This document shows, in pieces, positions 1 to 7,089 of a stretch of DNA of 64,000 nt. A program made the translations under genes and the position numbers. The stretch spans positions 1 through 64,000 of the forward strand of contig NZ_JAJJBU010000022.1 of assembly GCF_020905375.1 (NCBI RefSeq), written 5' to 3'. The notes beneath the pieces were generated by a model. That model saw only the letters and a program-made list of their open reading frames with translations. It had not been told where the DNA came from and ran no database searches. Numbering within the stretch: position 1 is the stretch's first letter; each line of letters begins with the position of its first letter. Origin of the DNA: Arthrobacter cryoconiti. GTDB lineage: Bacteria; Actinomycetota; Actinomycetes; Actinomycetales; Micrococcaceae.

Positions 1-623
1 CCTGAGGAAAGCGCCGTGACGATGTGTGGGAGCAGCGCACGGAACGCATTGCCCCGGTGACTGATGGCATTCTTCTCGTCGCTGCTGAGCTCGGCGCAGG
101 AGACATTCATGCCCACCGGCTGCAAAATCGGGTCATAGCCAAACCCGCCATCACCACGGGGTGCAGCCAGCAAGGTTCCCTCCAGGATCCCTTCCTCCAC
201 TACATCCAAAGCGCCGTCCGGGCTTGCTAACGCCGCGGCACAGACAAATCGAGCACCACGGTGCGCTGGCGCGATGTCGCTTAGCTGGGCGAGCAAGAGT
301 TCAAGATTACCCTGATCGTCGCCGTGCTTCCCCGCCCACCTGGCCGAGAAAATCCCCGGAGCTCCGCCAAGAACGTCCACCGCCAGGCCGGAATCGTCGG
401 CAATAGCAAGAACTCCGGTAAACCGCGCCACTTCGGAGGCTTTTAGCCTCGAATTCTCGGCGAAACTGATACCCGTTTCCACCACGTCCGGTGCGTGGAG
501 CACTCCGGCGTCGACCACGTCCGCATCGACATCTAGCCCCGGCACCTGGTCCCGGAGCAACTCACGCAATTCGCGCAATTTGCCCTGATTGTGGGTGGCC
601 AAAACGAGAAGTGGCGCTCCCAC
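1..623 (-). CDS. rdgB: XTP/dITP diphosphatase RdgB/HAM1 (3' end beyond window)
   Basis: Hydrolyses non-canonical purine triphosphates (XTP, dITP, ITP) to monophosphates, cleaning the nucleotide pool in the cytoplasm. The frame reads from a GTG at 623 with no stop before base 1, so the C-terminus is missing. Visible family motifs in order: THNQGKLRE near the N-terminus (substrate loop), SFAENSRLKA, ADDSGLAVD (metal/catalytic Asp), GFGYDPIL and SHRGNAFR near the end. About 207 codons are present, close to the full family length of about 200-220 residues, so little is lost. The GTG overlaps the rph stop (TAGTG), which points to translational coupling. rph-rdgB is a common actinobacterial pair. 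Confidence 0.93.
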   Translation of the reverse strand, partial: MGAPLLVLATHNQGKLRELRELLRDQVPGLDVDADVVDAGVLHAPDVVETGISFAENSRLKASEVARFTGVLAIADDSGLAVDVLGGAPGIFSARWAGKHGDDQGNLELLLAQLSDIAPAHRGARFVCAAALASPDGALDVVEEGILEGTLLAAPRGDGGFGYDPILQPVGMNVSCAELSSDEKNAISHRGNAFRALLPHIVTALSS

Positions 624-1369
624 TATGCCCCGAGAGTATCGCGCTGAATCTGGGCCAGCTCAGTGGTCCCGATCAACGCTAAGTCCAGAAGTTTATTGAG
701 CTCGTCGCGGTCAAAGGGCGCACCCTCCGCGGTTCCCTGAACCTCAACAAACTTGCCTGATCCGGTCACCACAACGTTCATGTCGGTCTGCGCCCGCACG
801 TCCTCCACATACGGCAGATCCAGCATGGGGATGCCATCGATGATCCCGACGGAAATGGCCGAAACCGTGTCGATGAGCGGCTGCGCGTTCTTAGCGATCA
901 AGTTGTTCTTTTTGGCATAGGCCACAGCGTCGGCGAGAGCCACATAGGCTCCGGTGATTGCTGCGGTCCGGGTTCCGCCGTCGGCCTGCAGGACGTCACA
1001 GTCAAGGACAATGGTGTTCTCGCCCAACGCCTTGGTGTCGATGATCGAGCGCAAGGAGCGGCCGATCAATCGAGAGATCTCATGTGTACGGCCGCCAATT
1101 TTTCCCTTGACGGATTCGCGGGAGTTACGAGTGTTCGTGGCGCGGGGCAGCATTGCGTATTCTGCCGTGACCCAACCTGTGCCTTCACCCTTGAGCCAAC
1201 GCGGCACACCAGCACTCAAGGATGCCGTGCACAGCACACGCGTGTTGCCGAACTCGATGAGGGCCGAACCTTCGGCCTGCTTGGACCAGCCACGCGTAAT
1301 GGAAATATTGCGAAGTTGGTCAGGGGTGCGGCCGTCGGCGCGCAAAATGGAAGAATCGCTCGTAGTCAT
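623..1369 (-). CDS. rph: Ribonuclease PH
   Basis: Phosphorolytic 3'-5' exoribonuclease that trims the 3' end of tRNA precursors, using phosphate and releasing NDPs; it acts as a hexamer in the cytoplasm. The 248-residue product shows [15 protein letters not shown] at the start, the conserved [15 protein letters not shown] and [10 protein letters not shown] segments, and [19 protein letters not shown], all typical of RNase PH. An in-frame start 18 codons upstream exists, but the ATG at 1369 fits the family N-terminus and lies 7 nt after a TAGGCT box, so it is preferred. It is followed by rdgB with a 1-nt overlap. Confidence 0.96.
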   Translation of the reverse strand: MTTSDSSILRADGRTPDQLRNISITRGWSKQAEGSALIEFGNTRVLCTASLSAGVPRWLKGEGTGWVTAEYAMLPRATNTRNSRESVKGKIGGRTHEISRLIGRSLRSIIDTKALGENTIVLDCDVLQADGGTRTAAITGAYVALADAVAYAKKNNLIAKNAQPLIDTVSAISVGIIDGIPMLDLPYVEDVRAQTDMNVVVTGSGKFVEVQGTAEGAPFDRDELNKLLDLALIGTTELAQIQRDTLGA

Positions 1370-1376
1370 GCTGACA

Positions 1377-1382
1377 AGCCTA
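1377..1382 (-). promoter_or_regulatory. Candidate -10 box for leaderless rph transcript
   Basis: TAGGCT (TANNNT class) ends 7 nt before the rph ATG at 1369, so transcription would begin at or next to the start codon. No good ribosome-binding site lies in the interval, which fits leaderless translation. No clear -35 box is visible. Confidence 0.5.
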
Positions 1383-1489
1383 CCGGTCCAGGTGACCCCT
1401 GCGAGCAGGTCCTGCAACGACAAATGCGTGCTGCCCCGAGTGAAGGCGCCACATTCTACGCACTCAAGGGGCCCCGCCCTGCAACAGCT

Positions 1490-2023
1490 TTAGTGCACCT
1501 TGTTCGCCAATCTGAAATTCTTCCGGTCAGTGAAATACTGTGATCCGGGCTTGATAAAGCACAGCACCACGGCTGCAATTCCGGAAAGGAGCTGCAAGAC
1601 GACAAAGATGGCTGCGGGCATGGTCAGACCGGCGAGCGAGAAAAGAGAGACGGCGGCCAGCACTGCGGCTGTGATCCTCGCCCATCCCGCACCTTTGTTG
1701 ATGAACAAGGCAATGATGACGTAGACAATCACAGCAAGGGCCGAAATGACAATGATGGTAGCTAGGGCCACGCCGATGCTAATGCCTACTATGTCTTGGC
1801 CGGAATCCGGAATATTTTGTTGCGCCAGCTGCGAAGTAAGCTGACTCCGGAACTCAGCCGATCCGGTATGCACAATTCCCAGGACTGCCGCAATGATCTG
1901 AAATACTGCTGCCGCAATGATCAAAAGCACCGCCCAGCGCACTTGCTTGGGCCTCACGGGAGCTAAAATACTGGGCTCTGCTGACGCTCCAGGGTTGTAA
2001 CTGGGCATTAACGGCTCGCTCAT
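1490..2023 (-). CDS. Small four-helix membrane protein of unknown function
   Basis: I do not recognise a named family. The 177-residue product has a short Pro/Ser-rich cytoplasmic N-terminus and four hydrophobic segments at roughly residues 30-50, 80-110, 116-135 and 138-160, then a basic C-terminal tail ending near YFTDRKNFRLANKVH. Between helices 1 and 2 is a polar loop rich in Gln and Ser. The ATG at 2023 is chosen over one three codons earlier because GAAGGA lies about 8 nt before it. It sits between the metallo-beta-lactamase gene and rph on the same strand, with a 120-bp gap before rph that holds the rph promoter. Function unknown. Confidence 0.75.
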   Translation of the reverse strand: MSEPLMPSYNPGASAEPSILAPVRPKQVRWAVLLIIAAAVFQIIAAVLGIVHTGSAEFRSQLTSQLAQQNIPDSGQDIVGISIGVALATIIVISALAVIVYVIIALFINKGAGWARITAAVLAAVSLFSLAGLTMPAAIFVVLQLLSGIAAVVLCFIKPGSQYFTDRKNFRLANKVH

Positions 2024-2179
2024 ATCATTCATCCTTCACGGTTCATGACAGGGGCCAGCGTGCACACCCCACAGGGCACCCGGCAGCAAACCCCCAAGGT
2101 TTCGTTGCTTCTTTCCCCTCGAGACTACCCGAGTCGGAGCTCGGTCCGGCCCTCGAAAGTTGTTCAGGATTCGGGCGCG

Positions 2180-2977
2180 CTAAATCATGTAATGTACACC
2201 GGCGACGGCGGCGGAGACATCACCGTCGTAACTTCCGCGCGCTTCGGCCACCACTTTGTTGGTGTCGGTCCAGACCGGAATGTGCGTGAGCAACAGTCTG
2301 CGCACATTCGCAGCCGTGGCGGCTTCACCGGCACGTTTCCCGCTGAGGTGAACATCCTTGATGTGATCGTCCCGGCCCTCTTCGAAGGCGGCCTCACACA
2401 AGAAGAAATCTACGTCCTTGGCCGCATCTTCAAGGCCTTGGCAGGCATCCGTGTCACCTGAATAGGCCAGCGTCACTGTTCTATCAACGCCAGTGCCGTC
2501 GTACTCTGTGACCTCAATTCGCAGGGCGTAGGCCTCGGGAATGGGATGGTTGACGGCGTGGGGGGTCACCTTAAAGGGCCCCACCGTGACCGGTTCCAGG
2601 GCAGTCCATGGCTGGAAGTCAAACTCTTCATGCATCCCTGGATCCAAGTCAAGACCATACGCGGTGGCAAGCCTGTCCGCCGTCGCCGCGGGTCCCCACA
2701 CTGGGATGCGTCCCCGGTGCCACCCGTGCGGGTTCCATCGCACGGCCACATGGAGTCCACACAAATCCATGCAATGGTCCGGGTGCAGGTGGCTGAGGAA
2801 GATGGCGTCAATATCTTCCAAATCCATATACTTTTGCACGGAACCCAACGCTCCACTGCCCAGATCAATGAGGATACGCCACGGCCTTGTGCCGTCGTGG
2901 GCCGAGAGCAGATAGCACGAGGCAGGCGAGGACGGTCCGGGGAAGGACCCGCTACAGCCCACAATGGTCAGCTTCAT
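2180..2977 (-). CDS. Metallo-beta-lactamase-fold phosphodiesterase, Rv1339-like
   Basis: A 265-residue MBL-fold hydrolase of the RNase Z/class II phosphodiesterase type. The metal site is clear: HLHPDH at residues 63-68, an AVNHP histidine, SGDTD for the bridging Asp, and late histidines in VHLSG and LTHIP. Neighbourhood (murI before, rph and rdgB after) is that of M. tuberculosis Rv1339, reported as an atypical cyclic-nucleotide phosphodiesterase, so a role in cAMP turnover is a reasonable inference; the sequence alone does not prove the substrate. Its ATG overlaps the murI stop by 4 nt (ATGA) and AAGG just precedes it, so the two are co-translated. Confidence 0.9.
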   Translation of the reverse strand: MKLTIVGCSGSFPGPSSPASCYLLSAHDGTRPWRILIDLGSGALGSVQKYMDLEDIDAIFLSHLHPDHCMDLCGLHVAVRWNPHGWHRGRIPVWGPAATADRLATAYGLDLDPGMHEEFDFQPWTALEPVTVGPFKVTPHAVNHPIPEAYALRIEVTEYDGTGVDRTVTLAYSGDTDACQGLEDAAKDVDFFLCEAAFEEGRDDHIKDVHLSGKRAGEAATAANVRRLLLTHIPVWTDTNKVVAEARGSYDGDVSAAVAGVHYMI

Positions 2978-3993
2978 CCTTGCTGCCCCCTGACCATAGT
3001 CGAAGCAGCCAGTTCAATGGCAGGATCACGGAGAACAAAATTAGAGATCCGTGGCGCACGGGAACCGGACTTCGCTGCTGCGATCATCTCAGGGGTGACC
3101 CGTGCAACTGAACCTGTCGGGTAGTGAGCCAACACATGAGTTACCTGCTCCACACCATGCACCTCCGGGCCCAGGAAACGGCGGGCAAGGAGCCCAAACT
3201 GACCGGCGTCGCCCGTGGAGAGAAAGTTGTGCGTGGGCGCGTTTGGACTAACACGTTCAAGATCATGGCTCACCAGGGCCTTATAGACGTCCTTCGCCGT
3301 TTCTTCAGCACTCGAGACTAAAGACACCGACTCCCCCATGACATAGGAAATAACACCAGTCAACAAAGGATAGTGTGTGCAACCAAGGACGAGGGTGTCC
3401 ACCTGGGCTTTCTTCAGCGGCGCTAAGTAGCTTTCCGCCGTTGAAAGCAGCTCCGGCCCGGCCGTGATGCCCGATTCAACGAAACGCACAAAGTCTGGAC
3501 ATGCAACAGAGGTGATGTGCAGTTGCGGGGCTGCGGCAAACGTGTCCTCGTAGGCACGTGAGCCCACCGTGGCCACCGTGCCTATTACCCCAATGCGACC
3601 TGTTCGGGTAGCAGAAACCGCACGGCGGACGGCCGGCTGAATCACCTCAATGACGGGGATACCGTATCTGGCCGTGTAACGCTCACGGGCGTCACGCAAA
3701 ACTGCTGCGGACGCTGAATTACAGGCTATGACAAGCAGTTTCACCCCAGAGTCCACCAGTTCATCCATGACACCGAGCGCGTTAGCGCGTACTTCCGCGA
3801 TGGGAAGCGGTCCATACGGTCCGTTAGCCGTGTCTCCCACGTAGAGAATGGACTCGTTGGGTAGCTGGTCGATCACGGCACGGGCCACAGTGAGCCCGCC
3901 CACACCGGAGTCAAAGATGCCAATGGGTCGCTCGCTCAACGGAGCCACCGCGGATGGGCTGGTAGCAGAAGTCTCCTCGGAAGATGTGCTCAT
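2974..3993 (-). CDS. murI: Glutamate racemase
   Basis: Converts L-glutamate to D-glutamate for peptidoglycan precursors, cofactor-independent, in the cytoplasm. The two catalytic cysteines are visible in [10 protein letters not shown] and [10 protein letters not shown], and the substrate-binding GIFDSGVGG motif is near residue 27. The product from the ATG at 3993 is 339 residues; this is longer than the usual 265-280 because of a Ser/Thr-rich N-terminal lead and a C-terminal extension of about 50 residues beyond the racemase fold. A further upstream ATG would add 14 residues unlike the family. Coupled by ATGA overlap to the Rv1339-like gene. Confidence 0.95.
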   Translation of the reverse strand: MSTSSEETSATSPSAVAPLSERPIGIFDSGVGGLTVARAVIDQLPNESILYVGDTANGPYGPLPIAEVRANALGVMDELVDSGVKLLVIACNSASAAVLRDARERYTARYGIPVIEVIQPAVRRAVSATRTGRIGVIGTVATVGSRAYEDTFAAAPQLHITSVACPDFVRFVESGITAGPELLSTAESYLAPLKKAQVDTLVLGCTHYPLLTGVISYVMGESVSLVSSAEETAKDVYKALVSHDLERVSPNAPTHNFLSTGDAGQFGLLARRFLGPEVHGVEQVTHVLAHYPTGSVARVTPEMIAAAKSGSRAPRISNFVLRDPAIELAASTMVRGQQG

Positions 3994-4002
3994 GATCGTT
4001 TC

Positions 4003-4008
4003 AGGATA
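4003..4008 (-). promoter_or_regulatory. Candidate -10 box upstream of murI
   Basis: TATCCT lies 9 nt before the murI ATG at 3993, which would give a leader of only a few nucleotides. It supports the chosen start but has no obvious -35 partner. Confidence 0.3.
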
Positions 4009-4086
4009 GATGGTTTGCGTACGCAGTGGGCACATTTGGCGCAGTCTGTTAAGTCACACTGCTCACTCAGGCCGGAAATAACTTCT

Positions 4087-4653
4087 CTAGCGTCCACTCT
4101 TCATTCGCGCCAGAACCGCCTGCACAAGGCTTTCTTGCAGCCACGAAACAAAGTTGTAGACAAGCGATAAGTAACTTTCGACGTCGTCCGCGTCCCCCCA
4201 GTCTTGTACGCGGTGGACCCGATCAGCATCCGTTTCGTCGCGAATATCCAGCCGTTCCGCCAGCACCAACCGGACGTCGTTAAGCGCCATAGACCACATC
4301 TTGGCGGCCTCTGGATCAAGCACAAGTTTGTCCTTGTCCAGATCCAAGGATGCCGCCCGAAGGGCACCAATCTTGGACTCCCGTAACGAGCGTTCCGTGA
4401 GCTGACGAAACTCCAAGGCGGCCCCGGCGTCGTCCTTGACAGCATCTGGCAGCAAGCGCAGGAGGGCAGGATCGCTGGGGACACTTACGTCCATGTCCAG
4501 CCCAAGCAGGGCTGCCAGCGGATCCTCGTGGGCGGGCGTGTCAGGTTCAAGCATCGTGATGACGTCGGCGAAGAGCTTGCGCAACAGATCTCGTTCAGGA
4601 ACTTCCAGATACCCGGTGATGCCGCGACGGCCCGCAATGAAAGACTTAGCCAC
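4087..4653 (-). CDS. DUF2017 family protein, ClpS-linked
   Basis: A 188-residue actinobacterial protein of the DUF2017 family, which is found next to clpS (Rv1332 in M. tuberculosis). Its biochemical role is not established; location suggests a link to the N-degron/ClpCP route. The protein is mostly helical and acidic, beginning VAKSFIAGRRGITGYLEVPE and ending with a helix around SYLSLVYNFVSWLQESLVQA. The GTG at 4653 lies inside the last codons of clpS (8-nt overlap) and is preceded by AAAGGCGG, so translation is probably coupled to ClpS. The open frame runs 35 codons further upstream into clpS, but that part is out-of-frame shadow. Confidence 0.85.
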   Translation of the reverse strand: MAKSFIAGRRGITGYLEVPERDLLRKLFADVITMLEPDTPAHEDPLAALLGLDMDVSVPSDPALLRLLPDAVKDDAGAALEFRQLTERSLRESKIGALRAASLDLDKDKLVLDPEAAKMWSMALNDVRLVLAERLDIRDETDADRVHRVQDWGDADDVESYLSLVYNFVSWLQESLVQAVLARMKSGR

Positions 4654-4951
4654 GCTTGCCGCCTTTTTGGACAGTGGCCCACAAGCCAAATCCGTGCATA
4701 GCGACCGCGTGGGCTTCCATCTTTTCTTTGTTTCCATGGGCCACCGAGGACTTGCCATCCTGGTGGACCTGCATCATCAACTGCGACGCTTTGGTCTCCG
4801 AATAGCCAAAGTAGCTTTGAAAGACGTAGCTGACGTAACTCATCAAATTTACCGGATCGTTCCACACGATCAGTTCCCAGGGGATGTCGGTCGAGGCGAG
4901 TTCACGCGTTACTTGCGCCCTATCTATTTCCGGTGCTGTGCTCAGGCTCAT
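4646..4951 (-). CDS. clpS: ATP-dependent Clp protease adaptor ClpS
   Basis: Adaptor that hands proteins with destabilising N-terminal residues to the ClpA/ClpC unfoldase. The 101-residue product has the core WELIVWNDPVNLMSYVSYVF, with the Asn-Asp that holds the substrate alpha-amino group, and the later HGNKEKMEAHAVAMH helix; length matches the family. The ATG at 4951 lies 6 nt after a TAGAAT box and has no upstream ribosome-binding site, so the mRNA is probably leaderless. It is divergent from pncB with only 37 bp between start codons and overlaps the DUF2017 gene downstream. Confidence 0.95.
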   Translation of the reverse strand: MSLSTAPEIDRAQVTRELASTDIPWELIVWNDPVNLMSYVSYVFQSYFGYSETKASQLMMQVHQDGKSSVAHGNKEKMEAHAVAMHGFGLWATVQKGGKRG

Positions 4952-4957
4952 GTGTCC

Positions 4958-4963
4958 ATTCTA
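4958..4963 (-). promoter_or_regulatory. -10 box of leaderless clpS promoter
   Basis: TAGAAT, 6 nt before the clpS ATG. It faces the pncB -10 box only 12 nt away, so the two -35 regions would fall inside each other's core promoter. Confidence 0.6.
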
Positions 4964-4975
4964 GTGTTGGACTAC

Positions 4976-4981
4976 TAAAGT
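4976..4981 (+). promoter_or_regulatory. -10 box of leaderless pncB promoter
   Basis: TAAAGT, 7 nt before the pncB GTG at 4989, with no ribosome-binding site in the gap. Divergent from and overlapping the clpS promoter. Confidence 0.5.
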
Positions 4982-4988
4982 AAATTCC

Positions 4989-6332
4989 GTGACTACTCCT
5001 TCTCAGTGGGGCCAGCCCCGCACTTCCCTCTTCACGGACCACTATGAGCTAACGATGCTCCAGGCCGCACTGCACTCCGGCGCCGCACACCGCGCCAGCG
5101 TGTTCGAGGCCTTCGCACGCAGACTCCCGGATGGCCGCCGTTACGGGGTTGTGGGCGGCACCGGACGCTTTTTGGAAGGGCTTGCCGAGTTCCGGTTCGG
5201 AGCGCAGGAGCTCGACTTTTTAGCCCACAACAAAGTGGTTAACGACGAAACACTATCCTGGCTAGCCGATTTCAAGTTCTCCGGCAACGTCTATGGTTAC
5301 GCAGAGGGCGAACTCTATTTCCCCAATTCGCCCATCCTCACCATCGAATCTACGTTCGCGCAGGCCTGCATCTTGGAGACTTATGTGCTCTCTGTACTCA
5401 ACCACGACTCCGCGATCGCGTCCGCCGCGTCCCGGATGATCATGGCCGCCGGATCCCGTCCCTGCATCGAAATGGGGTCACGACGCACCCATGAGGAGTC
5501 CGCCGTTGCAGCCTCCCGTGCTGCCGTGATCGCAGGATTCCACAGCACCTCCAACCTTGAGTGCGGGCTGCGCTATGGCGTGCTCACCCAAGGCACGGCC
5601 GCCCACTCCTTCACGCTCCTCCACGACTCCGAGGAGGAAGCCTTCCGCGCGCAGGTGCAATCAATGGGCGCCAGCACCACGCTGCTTGTTGATACGTACG
5701 ACGTCGAAGCCGCCGTCCGCAAGGCCGTCGAGATTGCCGGTCCCGACTTGGGAGGCGTGCGGCTTGACTCCGGCGATCTCCTCGCTCAGGCCCATGACGT
5801 ACGGGCGCTGCTCGATTCGTTGGGTAACGTCAACACCCGGATCACCGTCACCAGCGACCTTGATGAATTTGCCATCGCCGCCCTGGCGGCAGCTCCCGTG
5901 GACTCCTACGGGGTGGGCACTTCCTTGGTCACGGGCTCCGGCGCGCCCACCGCGTCCATGGTGTACAAATTGGTGTCCCGGAAAGGCACGGACGGTGAGT
6001 TTCGCCCGGTGGCCAAGGCTGCCAAGAACAAGACGAGCGTGGGTGGGAAAAAGTATGCTCTGCGCCGCCTGAATCCTCGAGGAATTGCCACTGCTGAGCT
6101 CGTGGGGATCGGCGCCCTGCCAGAAAATGACGGCAATGACCGCCCCCTGGTCCACCAATTCATGACGAACGGCGAACTGGTCCCGGGGTGGACGGGTCAG
6201 GCCGGCGTTCAGCGCGCCACCGCCCGGCATGCCGCTTCGTTGGCGGAGATGCCTGGTGCCGCCCGGCGTCTCCAGCGCGGCGATCCCGTCATCCCCACCG
6301 AATACCTTCAGAGCACCCCCGCACACGACTAG
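4989..6332 (+). CDS. pncB: Nicotinate phosphoribosyltransferase
   Basis: Joins nicotinate to PRPP, giving nicotinate mononucleotide for NAD salvage. The 447-residue product begins with the family hallmark TSLFTDHYELTMLQAAL and carries SRRTHEESAVAASRAA, LLVDTYDVEAAV, VRLDSGDL and the GVGTSLVTGSGAPTAS phosphate-binding region; length is normal. The start is a GTG at 4989 placed 7 nt after a TAAAGT box. pncA follows after a 26-bp gap on the same strand, so deamidase and transferase are made together: nicotinamide to nicotinate to NaMN. Confidence 0.96.
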   Translation: MTTPSQWGQPRTSLFTDHYELTMLQAALHSGAAHRASVFEAFARRLPDGRRYGVVGGTGRFLEGLAEFRFGAQELDFLAHNKVVNDETLSWLADFKFSGNVYGYAEGELYFPNSPILTIESTFAQACILETYVLSVLNHDSAIASAASRMIMAAGSRPCIEMGSRRTHEESAVAASRAAVIAGFHSTSNLECGLRYGVLTQGTAAHSFTLLHDSEEEAFRAQVQSMGASTTLLVDTYDVEAAVRKAVEIAGPDLGGVRLDSGDLLAQAHDVRALLDSLGNVNTRITVTSDLDEFAIAALAAAPVDSYGVGTSLVTGSGAPTASMVYKLVSRKGTDGEFRPVAKAAKNKTSVGGKKYALRRLNPRGIATAELVGIGALPENDGNDRPLVHQFMTNGELVPGWTGQAGVQRATARHAASLAEMPGAARRLQRGDPVIPTEYLQSTPAHD

Positions 6333-6345
6333 GCATAACGCACCT

Positions 6346-6353
6346 AAAGGAGG
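6346..6353 (+). promoter_or_regulatory. Strong ribosome-binding site for pncA
   Basis: AAAGGAGG sits 5 nt before the GTG at 6359 and decides that start against the open frame that extends 57 codons further upstream into pncB. Confidence 0.8.
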
Positions 6354-6358
6354 CCACC

Positions 6359-6979
6359 GTGGCCAAAGCACTCATCATTGTGGACGTACAGAACGATTTC
6401 TGTGAAGGCGGTTCCCTCGCTGTTGCGGGTGGAGCGCAGCTTGCCTCGCAGATCACCGAGTACATCTATGACGAGCACGGTTTTGACTTCATTGTTGCCA
6501 CGCAGGACTGGCATGTAGATCCAGGGAGCCACTTCTCTGAGTCTCCAGATTTTTTGACAAGCTGGCCGGTGCATTGTGTGGCCGGTTCCAAGGGCGCAGC
6601 GCTGCACCGGAGCTTGGATACCGAGGACATCGACGCGTACTTCCGCAAGGGCAAGTATGACAGCGCCTACTCGGGCTTTGACGGACTGCTAGCGCCTGAG
6701 GATGAAGTCATGGTGGGCGAGCGTGAAGCTCATGAAGCGGCAAATCCGGACGGCGGCGACGATCCCGTCAGTTTGGATGACTGGCTGCGAGAGAACGACG
6801 TAGAAGACGTTGTTGTGGTGGGCATCGCGACGGACTTCTGTGTGCGCGCCACCGCGCTGGATGCCGTCAACGCCGGGTACAACACCACCGTGCTGCGCGA
6901 ATACGTACTGGGGATCGACCAAGACGGCTGCGAAGACGTTTTTGCAGAACTAGCCGACGCCGGTGTGGAGATCAAATAG
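6359..6979 (+). CDS. pncA: Nicotinamidase (pyrazinamidase)
   Basis: Hydrolyses nicotinamide to nicotinate and ammonia, the first step of the salvage route continued by pncB. The 206-residue isochorismatase-fold protein shows the triad: Asp in IIVDVQNDF near residue 9, Lys in RKGKYDSAYSGF and Cys in TDFCVRATALDA. Metal ligands are in ATQDWHVDPGSHF (Asp, His, His). The insertion around EREAHEAANPDGGDDPVSLD before the catalytic Cys is polar and somewhat longer than in M. tuberculosis PncA. Such enzymes also activate pyrazinamide. Second gene of a pncB-pncA operon. Confidence 0.95.
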   Translation: MAKALIIVDVQNDFCEGGSLAVAGGAQLASQITEYIYDEHGFDFIVATQDWHVDPGSHFSESPDFLTSWPVHCVAGSKGAALHRSLDTEDIDAYFRKGKYDSAYSGFDGLLAPEDEVMVGEREAHEAANPDGGDDPVSLDDWLRENDVEDVVVVGIATDFCVRATALDAVNAGYNTTVLREYVLGIDQDGCEDVFAELADAGVEIK

Positions 6980-6988
6980 ACAACTAGC

Positions 6989-7020
6989 GGCGCGCCCGCC
7001 GTTGGAGACTAAGGCGCGCC
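6989..7020 (+). terminator. Possible hairpin end of pncB-pncA
   Basis: GGCGCGCC at 6989-6996 and again at 7013-7020. Because the 8-mer is its own reverse complement, the two copies can pair as an 8-bp stem with a 16-nt loop, 9 nt after the pncA stop. There is no U-run, so termination activity is uncertain. Confidence 0.35.
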
Positions 7021-7022
7021 CT

Positions 7023-7087
7023 GGCTGTTTATGCAGGCTGTTTATGCAGACCGTTTATACGGACCGTTTATGCAGGATGATTACCCA
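7023..7087. repeat. 13-bp tandem repeat, about five copies
   Basis: GGCTGTTTATGCA occurs twice exactly (7023-7035, 7036-7048), then GACCGTTTATACG (7049-7061), GACCGTTTATGCA (7062-7074) and a decayed copy GGATGATTACCCA (7075-7087). The array fills the space between the convergent pncA and helicase genes and ends three bases before the helicase stop. Not obviously coding. Confidence 0.85.
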
Positions 7088-7089
7088 CG

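Noticed and set aside
954-1543. Plus-strand ORFs of 150-180 codons opposite rph
   Set aside because: They mirror the codon structure of rph on the other strand, have no ribosome-binding site and match no family.
5661-6371. 236-codon minus-strand frame opposite pncB
   Set aside because: pncB has full family motifs on the plus strand; the opposite frame shows no domain.
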